Made by a program: the position numbers and the translations under genes. The notes under the pieces were generated by a model. The model saw only the letters and a list, made by a program, of their open reading frames with translations. It was not told where the DNA came from and made no database searches. A stretch of 64,000 nucleotides of DNA from Diacronema lutheri (Eukaryota; Haptophyta; Pavlovophyceae; Pavlovales; Pavlovaceae): positions 1-64,000 of the forward strand of contig JAGTXO010000069.1 in NCBI GenBank assembly GCA_019448385.1. The letters are read 5' to 3'. The stretch's first letter is position 1, and each line of letters starts with the position of its first letter. Below are positions 34,604 to 43,177 of the stretch, piece after piece.

Positions 34604-34654
34604 TCGTACTCTCAGCCTTACACTGGCCGGACCAGCCCGGACCGCGCCCTATAT
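34604..34654 (-). promoter_or_regulatory. shared ~50-bp post-stop motif, copy A (after the PLC gene)
   Basis: On the minus strand, just past the PLC stop codon (34681-34683), the sequence TATAGGGCGCGGTCCGGGCT continues GGTCCGGCCAGTGTAAGGCTGAGAGTACGA. The same motif in sense orientation follows the stops at 52628 and 57986. It abuts an 18-bp perfect palindrome (34592-34609). The role is unknown. It could be a 3'-end-processing signal or a transposon end. Confidence 0.6.
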
Positions 34655-34680
34655 AGGCGCACAGGGGCGGAGGCCAGCGC

Positions 34681-37600
34681 TCAGGCCGAGAGCTCGTCGT
34701 CGTCTGAGGCGCGGACAGCCGCCTGATCGGCGCCCGCGCCGCTCGGCGCCGCGCCGCTCGCATGGCTGCGAAACGCGGGCTGCACGTCCGCATCGCCGTC
34801 GGAGGGGCGCGGCGAGCGGTGCGCGCGCGCCGTGGAGCCGACGCTCTCGTCGTCATGCTCGCGCGTGTCGCTGCCGGACGCGTCATGCGCGCTCTCGGCC
34901 TGCGCCCTCTCCTCGTCCCACCCGCTGGCGGCGCGCATCGAGGCGTGCGGCGCGCAGGCCGTCGCTCGCCCGTCAGCGCGCGCCGCGCCGCCAAAGACGC
35001 CCTCGCACGCGGCCATGGCCGAAGCGAGCAGCCTCGAGGCGGGCGAGGCGGCGCGCGGGGGCGAGCGCAGCGAGCAGCGCGCGGGCGGTGGAGGCGGAGA
35101 GTCCGCCGCGCCGGCGACGGCGCTGTGTCGGCAGAGCGCAGGCCACGCACCGCCGGCCGCGTCCGCGCCGGGCGATGTCTCACCGCCGCCGCTCGGTGGC
35201 GGCGGCTGCTGCGGCGTCGAGCGCCGCGCACCGCCATGCGCGCTCGCGTCCGGAACGCACGTGCGCGATCCACCGGACTCGTGCGTGCAGCTCGTCGTCG
35301 ACGGTGGCTGCGCGCATGGCGACGGCCATGCGCGCCGCTGCGGCTGCTGCGGCTGCGCGTTGGCCGGCGCAGAGTCCGGCGCTGCGGTGGGCGCGCCGTG
35401 CGGGACCGCCGGCGTGGCCGCGCGCGCCTTGAGCGCATTCTCAAGGCTGCTCGCGCGCATCAGCCGCTCGTGCAGCGACGCGCCGGTGGTCGAGTGCGCG
35501 CGCGTGAGCCCGCCGCTGCTTGTGCCGCCCGTCAGGTCAATCGATCCCAGCCCGTCAGAGTCTGAGCGTGAGAGGCCGCGACTCATCCGCGGCGCGGCGC
35601 GCTGCGCGTGACGCTCCGCCGCGTGCTGCGCGCCGGACGTGGGCGCGCAGGCGCTCGCGTCGCGCGCGTCCGCGCCGGCGCCGGCGCTCGCGCGCACAAC
35701 GCGCGCCGCCTGCTCGCGCCGCGGCGGCAGCTCGGCAGACGGCTGCCGGCTGCCGAGCTGCGGCCACGCCAAGCCGCCGCCGCTTCCCCACCGCGCGAGC
35801 TCAGCGCGCGGTGCGCGAGGTGCGGCCCCCTTGCCGCCGTTGCTGTCGGCAGCGTGCGTGCAGCCGGAGCTGAGCGGTGTCAGTGCGCACGCGCGCCTCT
35901 GCCCGGGAGGCGCCTCGCACGCCGCAGCGGCCGCCGTCAGCTGCGCGAGCCGCCTGTCCCACAGCGCGCGCGCCTCTGCCTCGCGCTGCGCGCGCTGCGC
36001 GCGCTGCGCCACCGCCGCCACCGCTGCCACCGCCGCCGCCGCCGTCGCCTCATCGCGTGCCTCGCTGAGCGGCGCGCGAAGCGACGGTCGGCACGACCGC
36101 TGCACCTGCTGCTGCACCTGCTGCTGCACCTGCTGCTGCACCTGCTGCTGCACCTGCTGCTGCACCTGCTGCTGCAGCGGCTGCACGAGCGCCGCCGCTG
36201 CGCGCCCGCCCCCCTCATCCTCATCCTCGTCCTCCTCCTCGTCCTCGTCGCGCTGCCAGAGCGCCGTCGTGTCCACCGACACGTGGAGTAGCAGGCGCGC
36301 AAAGCGCACGCCGACGCCGTGCCTATCGCGCACGCCGAGCGAGACATAGCCGCGGCGCAGCGCGCTGAGCGGCAGCGTCTGCCAGCCCATCAGGCTCGAG
36401 CCGCTCGTCCCTTCGCTGCCCACGGGCGCGCGGCGCGCCGCGTCCGCCGCGGCGGCCGCGCCCAACGGCGGCGCGGCGGCGGCGGCGGCGGCGCTCGGCG
36501 CGCGCGTGAGCAGCGAACCGCCGCCGCGCGACGCCGCGCGCCGCGCGCCCGACGTCGAGCGGTCGAGGACGAGCACACGCAGCACGGCGCAGTCCACGTC
36601 CGACGCGACGAGCGTGCACGCCTCGCCCCAGACGGGCGAAAGACCGTCGAATCCGACGGGCGCCGTCTCAAAGACGCCGCCGTGCTCGACGCGCGCCAGC
36701 GCGAGCGGCCCGTGCGCGGTCGCGCCGGCGAAGCGGCCGCCGTGCAGCTCGAGGCGGACGGCGGGCGAGCAGACGGGCGCGGACGATGGCTGCGCCGCGC
36801 GCATCAGCGGCGAGTGCGCCTGCACCCACCGCTCGTCCTCGGGACGATCCTCACCCACCTTTGGCAAATGGCGGCCGAGGATCACCGTCACCGTCACAGC
36901 CGTCAGCGTGCGCGGCATCCCGAGCGGGCCGGCCTCGAGCGAGGCGGGCGTGGGCGGCGCGCGCGCGCCCTCGCGCTCGACGCCAGCGCGCGCCAAGCCG
37001 TCGGCGCGCGCCGCGCCGCCAAGCGGCCGGCTGACGTCGCGCGCGGCATCCGCGTCGGCGCGCGGCCCCTCGGCGCGCATGTACGTCGGCTTGAGCACGT
37101 AGCCGCAGCCGCCGTTGGCGCGGAACTTGCCGCGCGAGAGCTGCACCGCCTCGTCGCACGTCTGGTAGTTGAGCGCGACGATCTGCGCGCCCGCGTCCCA
37201 CAGCGGCGTGGGCGCGTAGTTGGACGAGTCGACGCGCGAGCCACGCGGGTAGGCGCGCGAGAGCTGGTGATTGTTGTGACCCATCCACGCTCGGCCCCAA
37301 TCCGCGCCGCGCGCGAGCGCCTCGGCGCGCTGCTCGCCGTACGACGCGATCGCGTACGACGGCTCCGCGTACGCGGGCACGTCCTTGCCCTTCTTGCCGA
37401 CCAGGAAGGCGACGGCGGCGAGCTCGGGCGCAACGCGTGAGCCGCGCGCGCCGCCGGCGCGCGCGCCGGCGATGGGCGAGTCGGCGGCGCCGTCGGCGGC
37501 GCCGTCGGCGGTGGGCGCGGCGTCGCTCGGCCGCAGCCGGCGCAGCGCGCTCGGCAGCAGGCCGGCCATGCCATCGCGCAGCTCACCGCCGACGGCCAGC

Positions 37601-39727
37601 GCGCGCGCGCCGCTCGCACGCGCGCCCGCGGCGGCGCCGACGGCGTCGCCGCCGTCTTCGCTGTCGGTGCGGCGCGCGGTGCTCGACGCGCACGGCGGCT
37701 CCGCGTGCGCGACGAGGACGGCACACGTCGACGCCGAGCGCGGCGCGAGCTGCGGCGCGTGCGGCGGCGGCGGCAGCGACGCCGCGCCGGCGCGCGCGCG
37801 GGGCAACGCACTGGGCGCGCCGCGCGCCGCGCCGGCGGCGCCGGCGCGCGCGTCTTGGTCGAGGACGCTGTCGAGGCTCGCCGCGTGGCGCAGCGGCGCG
37901 CCCGCGCCCGCGCGCAGCCGATCGTGCAGGCGCGGCGAGCGCGGCATTGGCAGCGGCGCCTTGGCCTTCACAATGACCCGCCGGAGCAGCGCGCTTGGCG
38001 CGGGCAGGCGGTCGAGCTGGCGCGCGTCGGCGTCGGCCTGGCGCTTGGCCTGGTCGGGCAGGAGGAGGCTCTCGCCAAAGAAGGCGCGCAGAGCCGCAGC
38101 GAGCACCGCCTGCTGCTTGAGCGCGCAGTGCACCTCGAGGGAGAGGATGAGCGGCAGGGGCGACGAGGCGAAGGCGCACCGATGGATGGCGCGGAGGGCG
38201 TCGTCGAGCTTGAGGCGCGAGGTGAGAGTGCCGCCGTGCTTGAGCTCGGGCCGCCCGTCCTGCCCATCGTGCACGTCCAGCTCGACGCAGCGCACGCCGA
38301 GCAGCAGCGCGCGCTCGAACATCTCAGCGGACGACGCGGACGCGAGCTGGTCGCCCGTCAGGTACGTGTTGTGCGACGACTCGATGAAGTAGGCGCAGAG
38401 CGGCTGGTCGAGCGACGCGGCGTCGAGCGCGCCCGCGCGCGAGCAGAAGGCATCGTTGCTCGCGTCGAGCAGCAGCCTGACAAAGCGCTCAGCGTCGACG
38501 GAGCCGGCCGGCGCGCGCGCGCCGCCGGGCGCGGGCGTCGACGCGAGCTCACGCCACGCGCGGCGCATGGAGCTGGGCAGCTCGACTCCGCCTTGCTCGG
38601 CGCGCCAGAAGGCCTCGAACTGGCGCAGGCTCATCGCGCCGCCGTCCGGCGGCGCGCGCGCGTACCGGGCGAAGAGCGCGGCCGTCGGGTTGTCCGCGTG
38701 CACGGCGGCCTGCGCGTGGCGCGCGCTCACCAGGTCACTCAGCTCGGCAAGGGACAAGTCGTTCGAGGTGCCAACGTCGAGCTGGGTGGTGAGGAGGGCG
38801 AGGTCGGCGGCGCGCGGCTCGACGTTGAGCATCGCGAGCAGCGCGCGCACCTCGTCGCGGTCAATCCCGCCCGTCGCGTCCTTGTCGACCTTTTTAAATG
38901 CGGGCAGCAGCAGCTCTCGCAGCATGGCCGAGTCCGCCCAGCCGCCGCCCGCCGAGCGCGCGAGCAGCACGCGCACGCCGAGGCGCCACGACGCGCACTC
39001 GAGCGCCGAGTCGAAGGTGAGCTCGATCGCGCGCTGCGCCCTGCCCGCGCCGTAGACGAGCTCGAGCACGCGCGGCTCGCTCGCGGCGGCGGGCGGCTCG
39101 GCGGTCGAGCCGCGGCGCGCGATGTCGGACGCGGCGGGCAGCCGCACCTCGTGCAGCTCGTCAATGAGCACGTACTCGCTCCACGACCAGCGCAGCGTCG
39201 CCAGGTCGGCCGACAGCTGCACAAGCCGCCGCGCCGCGCCGCGCTGCGCCCACACGATGGAAGAGCGCGACACGCTCGCGCCCGCCGCGCCGCCGTCGGC
39301 GAGCGCGTCGGCGAGCGAGAGCGCACGCAACCTGCGCGCGCGCGGCGTGGGCTCGTCGAACAAGATCGCGCCGCCGCCGCCGAGCAGCACGCCGCCGAGC
39401 AGCTTGCCCACCGCATCGCCGACGCTGCTGCTGCCGCCGCTCGCAACCGCCTGGCAGCACGACGCCCGCCTGCGCGCCGCGCAGCTGAGCGACGATTGAA
39501 AAGAGGCGGCGGCGGGTGGAAGGGCGGGCAGAGTCGCGCGGCGGCACGAGGCGGGCACGCCGTGGAACGAGGCGGAGACGGAGCCGCGCGCGCGCGCGCG
39601 CGCGCGCGCGCGCCTGCGCCCGCGCCTGCGCCCGCGCCCGCGCCGGCGCCCGCGCCCGCGCCGCGCCGCGCCGCGCCCCAGCCCGTCGCGCCGCTGAGCG
39701 CCGCCTTGAACGAGCTGGCGCAGCTGC

Positions 39728-39762
<35 letters not shown>

Positions 39763-39985
39763 GCTCCGCCGCCGTGCGCTCCGCCGCCGTGCGCTCCGCC
39801 GCCGTGCGCTCCGCCGCCGTCGTCGAGCGACGCGACGCGCGAGTGCACACGAACGGCGCGCAGCGCAAAGCTGCCGCGCGTGCTGCCACTCGCACGCGTA
39901 AAGCTCGTCGCCGTCCCTTCGTCAAAAGGCGGCGGCTGCGCGCGCGCGCCATCAAGGCTGTCGTCGCCGTCGCCGTCGTCGCCGC

Positions 39986-40017
<32 letters not shown>

Positions 40018-41480
40018 GCGTGCGCGTGCGCGTCCCAGCGCGCGCCGTCGGCGACGACGGCGCGCGTGCCGCGGCTGCGGGCGCGCGAGCGCGCAAGCGC
40101 GCCGTGCGCGCCGGCGCCGCGCACTGCGCCCGGCTGCACCGTGCGCGCCGTGCGCATCGCGACGTGCACGCCGCGCACGAGCAGGCGCAGCGCGGTGGCC
40201 TCGGCATCCGTGCAGCCGGTGAGCAGGTCCGCGGGCAGCGGCGGCGGCGTGGCGAGCGCAGCCAGGAGCTCGCTCTCGCGCGCAAAGTCGCGCACGCACG
40301 CACGCAGCGCGGCGACGAGCGCCGCGCGTACCGCGAGCGCGCACACGGCCATCGCCGCGACCGGAGCGGCCTGCGCGCCGCCTGGCGCAGTTTCGCGGGC
40401 AGCGGAGCGCACGCCGCCGATCAGCGCCGCGACGGCATAGCAGAAGTAGGCGTAACAGAAGTAGGCGGGCGAGCAGGGCGCGAGCAGGGCGGCGGCGAGG
40501 GCGAGGCGGCGCGAGCGCCGGCGCACCGCCTCGCGCGCGCACACGAGCGCGGCCGCGGCGACGAGGGCGAAAGCGCTCAGCCCGACGCCGTGCGCGCGGC
40601 GCGCGAGCTGCGGCGCGCCGTCGCGCGCCTCGTCGGCGGCGCGGCGATCTGTCGGGTCGAGGAGCACGCCGAGCGCGACGGCAAGCAGCGGCAGGAGCAG
40701 CACGTCGAGCCTAAGCAGCGCGCGCAGCCACATGCGCGTCTCGTGCAGCCTGCGGAGCGGCAGGCTGCTGCCGTAGGCGGCAAACACGTGGGCGCCAAAT
40801 GAGCGGCGCGCGTGCCGGCCGCGCTCAACGGCGGCGGCGAGGAGGAGGAGCTGCGCGCAGATCGGGCCATATGTTGCCGCCGCGGGCGGGATCAGCCAGC
40901 GCGCGCCGAGCCCGCGCGTCGCGCCGCGCGCGGGAGACGCGTCGAAGGCGTTGAGCTGCTGCGCGCACAGCACGCCCGTCACGGCCGCGCCGACCGCCGT
41001 CGCGCCCCAGAGCTCGACGACGCTCTCGGCGCGCACGGCGCTGAACGCGAACCAGAGCACGCCAATCGCGCCGTCCAGCAGCGCGGCCGCGTATACGCGC
41101 GCGCCGATCGCCGTCTCGTGCGCGAGCAGCGCGGCCGCATACGAGCACAGCGCGAGCGCGTCGACCGCGACGACCACGAGCCACGCGCGTGCCTCAGGCG
41201 ACGCGTCGCGCAGCGGCTGCGCGGGCGGGGCGAGAGCGCTGCCGGGTAAGCTCCGCGCGCCGGCCGGCGGCGGCGGCGACCTCGGCGCCGTCGGCACGCC
41301 GCGCGCGCGGCGCGCGCCGTCGCCCGCCCGCGCCGGCGCCGCCGCGCGCGGCGAGCGCGCCGGCTGCGTGAGCGTCAGCCGCGCCGTGGCGGGCGCGACG
41401 TCGGCAGCGTCCGCAGTGCACGCGTGCGTTGCGCATCCCTGCCCCACCGTGGGCGCGTGCACGCCGTCAAGCGGCGGCAT
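34681..41480 (-). CDS. multi-pass membrane protein fused to phosphoinositide-specific phospholipase C
   Basis: ATG 41480. The N-terminal ~550 residues (to about 39.75 kb) contain about eight hydrophobic helices, for example WLVVVAVDALALCSYAAALL and LRLDVLLLPLLAVALGVLLD, then an acidic, Gly/His-rich linker. After a frame change in 39.43-39.73 kb, probably an intron carrying a (GC)n tract, the PLC part follows. It has a PH-like region, an EF-hand (FKKVDKDATGGIDRDEVRAL, near 38880) and the PI-PLC-X box with both catalytic His (ESSHNTYLTGDQL; HGGTLTSRLKLDD) plus CVELDVHDG and LSLEVHC. The PI-PLC-Y box (APTPLWDAGAQIVALNYQT, near 37170), a C2 domain (36.3-36.9 kb) and a disordered tail complete it. 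It hydrolyses PIP2 to IP3 and DAG at membranes under Ca2+ control. The PLC frame has no ATG before its PH region, which supports the fusion. Stop 34681. Confidence 0.75.
36102..36178 (-). repeat. 12-bp coding minisatellite (Gln-Gln-Gln-Val)n in the PLC gene
   Basis: CACCTGCTGCTG is repeated about six times on the plus strand, encoding QQQV repeats in the tail after the C2 domain. It is in frame and probably length-polymorphic. Confidence 0.85.
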
Positions 41481-41570
41481 CGCGCCGCCGACGGCGGCCC
41501 GCGCGCCAGTGATGACTTCTGTCTGGCCTTCAGCCCCAAAGAGCTGCCTATGGGTATGAGTTTCCTTGAA

Positions 41571-41618
41571 GCGCCCGCAACTACATGGTGGCCCTTTCAC
41601 CAATGTAGTTGCGGGGCG
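41571..41618. promoter_or_regulatory. imperfect ~20-bp inverted repeat in the PLC/DNAAF6 divergent promoter
   Basis: CGCCCGCAACTACATGGTG and CACCAATGTAGTTGCGGGGCG are reverse complements with two single-base bulges, separated by a 7-8-base loop (GCCCTTT). The element sits in the 158 bp between the start codons at 41480 (-) and 41639 (+). It is the only strong dyad there and could bind a dimeric factor or form a hairpin. Confidence 0.55.
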
Positions 41619-41638
41619 TCACCGTTCGTTTCGAATCG

Positions 41639-42178
41639 ATGGCGGAGCTGGCTGGGCTCGGGGCGCTCTTCGCGGATAGCGAGGCGAGCTGCGCGGCGCG
41701 CGAGCCGAAACGGGCGCAGCTGACGCCGGGAACAGTGTCGCAGCTTGTGGCCAAGCCGCCGCAGCCGCCCTCCAGGCCGCCCGCTGACCGCAACGAGATC
41801 TGGGCCGAGAACGAGGTCGACGCGGACGACGGCTTCGATGCTGACGACGGCCGCGCGGCCGCCGCGTATGAGCTGGTGTACAAGCAGCGCGTCTCGCCGC
41901 AGGACATGTTCCTCGGGATTGATCCGACTCGCAACCCGGGCACCGCGAGCTGCGAGGACCTCGTCGTCCGCATCCAGCTGCCCGGCGCCAAAGCGTCCGA
42001 GCTCGACCTCGAGGTGCAGCGTACGCGCCTCACGCTCCGCACGCCGAGGCACAAGGTGCGCATCCACCTGCCCAAGGCGGTGGACGACGAGCGCGGCAAT
42101 GCAAAGTGGGTGGCGGACAAGGAATGCCTCGAGGTCACCCTGCCCGTCGTGGACACCCTTTTCCTCGGTGACGAGTGA
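41639..42178 (+). CDS. DNAAF6: dynein axonemal assembly factor 6 (PIH1D3)
   Basis: 179 residues from ATG 41639. The conserved C-terminal two-thirds begins YELVYKQRVSPQDMFLGIDP and continues SCEDLVVRIQLPGAKASELD, LEVQRTRLTLRTPRHKVRIH and KECLEVTLPV. It aligns segment for segment with PIH1D3 (human counterpart YEIIFKQQVGTEDVFLGL) and forms its CS-like PIH-C fold. DNAAF6 acts in the cytoplasm as an R2TP-like HSP90 co-chaperone that pre-assembles axonemal dynein arms, so the organism builds motile flagella. It is a single exon of normal family length. It is divergent from the PLC fusion gene with a 158-bp shared promoter and convergent with CRIPT, 109 bp from its stop. Confidence 0.9.
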   Translation: MAELAGLGALFADSEASCAAREPKRAQLTPGTVSQLVAKPPQPPSRPPADRNEIWAENEVDADDGFDADDGRAAAAYELVYKQRVSPQDMFLGIDPTRNPGTASCEDLVVRIQLPGAKASELDLEVQRTRLTLRTPRHKVRIHLPKAVDDERGNAKWVADKECLEVTLPVVDTLFLGDE

Positions 42179-42287
42179 AGCTGCTGCGTCTGGACGGCCC
42201 TCGCCTCTGGCCGGTGACAGTTGAGTTGACACGAATGGATCACGTGATTTTTTTTTCAATCATGCCGCTGGCAAGCGTCCGATCATC

Positions 42288-43124
42288 TCACGCGGACTCA
42301 GCAGATGCTGGTGCGCCTACACTGCGCGCCTCGCGTGCGGCACTTGCACCATGCGACCCTGCCATTGCTGCCGCTGCGGGCGCAGACGCACACGCAGACG
42401 CGCGAAGCGGGTGCCCAGGCGCACCCTCGCCGCTCCCCGCGCCGGGCTGTGCGCACGTAGCCGCGCCGGGCTGCGCGCACGCGGCCGCGCCGTGCTGCGC
42501 GCACGCGGCGGGCTGCTGCGGCAGCTCCTTGCTCCACTGCCCGCCCGCAAAGTACATGGCCGAGTGTGCGTCGTAGTAGGCTTGGGCCTGCACGCAAAAG
42601 AACAGGCCCGTCGAGGCGTCGTGCTGCCAGCCAGCCGGATCGGCTCCGCTCGTCTCGGCAGCGCGTGCGGCGGGGGCGGCAGGCGCCGGCGTCGCTGGCG
42701 TCGCAGGCTTGGGCCGCTTCTTTGGCTTGGCAGCCGGCGGCTCGTCCGCGGCAGGCGCGCTTTCGGGCGCCCATCCGTCCGGGTGGAAGGTCTTCGGGTC
42801 GTGCTTGCGCCCCTTGCCGAAGCTGCCGTCTCCCATCGCGTAGAAGCGCGTGTCAAGCACCTGCTTGCCGCACATCGCGCACACGCCCTTGGAGTAGGCG
42901 CACGGCTGGCAGAAGAGGCCGCTGGCGTGGCTGACCGGCTGCTTGCACACCGTGCACGCGCTGCGCGCGTACGGATTGTGGCGATGCGCCGCGTAGCTCT
43001 TGCCCAGCGCCTTGTTCTCACCAATGCGCCGCCCGCCCGGCTCGTTGTTGTTGCGCGAGCCCGATTTCCACGGGTCGGGCGCTCCAACGCGCGAAAGCTT
43101 CGACTCGCAATCGCCGCACACCAT
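42288..43124 (-). CDS. CRIPT: CRIPT with C-terminal OCRE-like extension
   Basis: ATG 43124, chosen because the family starts M-V-C-x-x-C. MVCGDCESKLSRVGAPDPWK, NNNEPGGRRIGENKALGKSY, CTVCKQPVSHASGLFCQPCA and YSKGVCAMCGKQVLDTRFY reproduce the whole CRIPT family (about 100 residues) with all CxxC pairs. CRIPT binds PDZ domains in animals and is linked to the minor (U12) spliceosome. Here a further ~175 residues follow: an Ala/Pro/Lys linker, then GWQHDASTGLFFCVQAQAYY and DAHSAMYFAGGQW, which resemble an OCRE aromatic repeat of splicing factors such as RBM5. An Ala-rich tail ends at 42288. It starts 53 bp after the stop of the corepressor gene on the same strand. The CRIPT call is firm, the OCRE-like call tentative. 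Confidence 0.9.
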   Translation of the reverse strand: MVCGDCESKLSRVGAPDPWKSGSRNNNEPGGRRIGENKALGKSYAAHRHNPYARSACTVCKQPVSHASGLFCQPCAYSKGVCAMCGKQVLDTRFYAMGDGSFGKGRKHDPKTFHPDGWAPESAPAADEPPAAKPKKRPKPATPATPAPAAPAARAAETSGADPAGWQHDASTGLFFCVQAQAYYDAHSAMYFAGGQWSKELPQQPAACAQHGAAACAQPGAATCAQPGAGSGEGAPGHPLRASACASAPAAAAMAGSHGASAAREARSVGAPASAESA

Positions 43125-43177
43125 TCCCACGATGGAGGTGGAGCCAACTGCCAACAGCTATTTACCCTTGTCCGCGG

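Larger units (their letters stand above)
28300..34654. repeat. left arm of a large inverted duplication
   Basis: This block recurs in reverse order and orientation at 58156-64000. It comprises helicase element, MITE, small ORF, coiled-coil pseudogene and terminal motif. In the inner part (32.35-34.65 against 58.16-60.16 kb) I see only scattered substitutions. The segment 31.25-32.32 kb is absent on the right. Confidence 0.85.

Noticed and set aside
38739-39480. Continuation of the membrane-protein frame into the PLC region as a separate C-terminus
   Set aside because: That frame is low-complexity Arg/Ser/Ala here, whereas the overlapping PLC frame encodes clear PH and EF-hand sequence.
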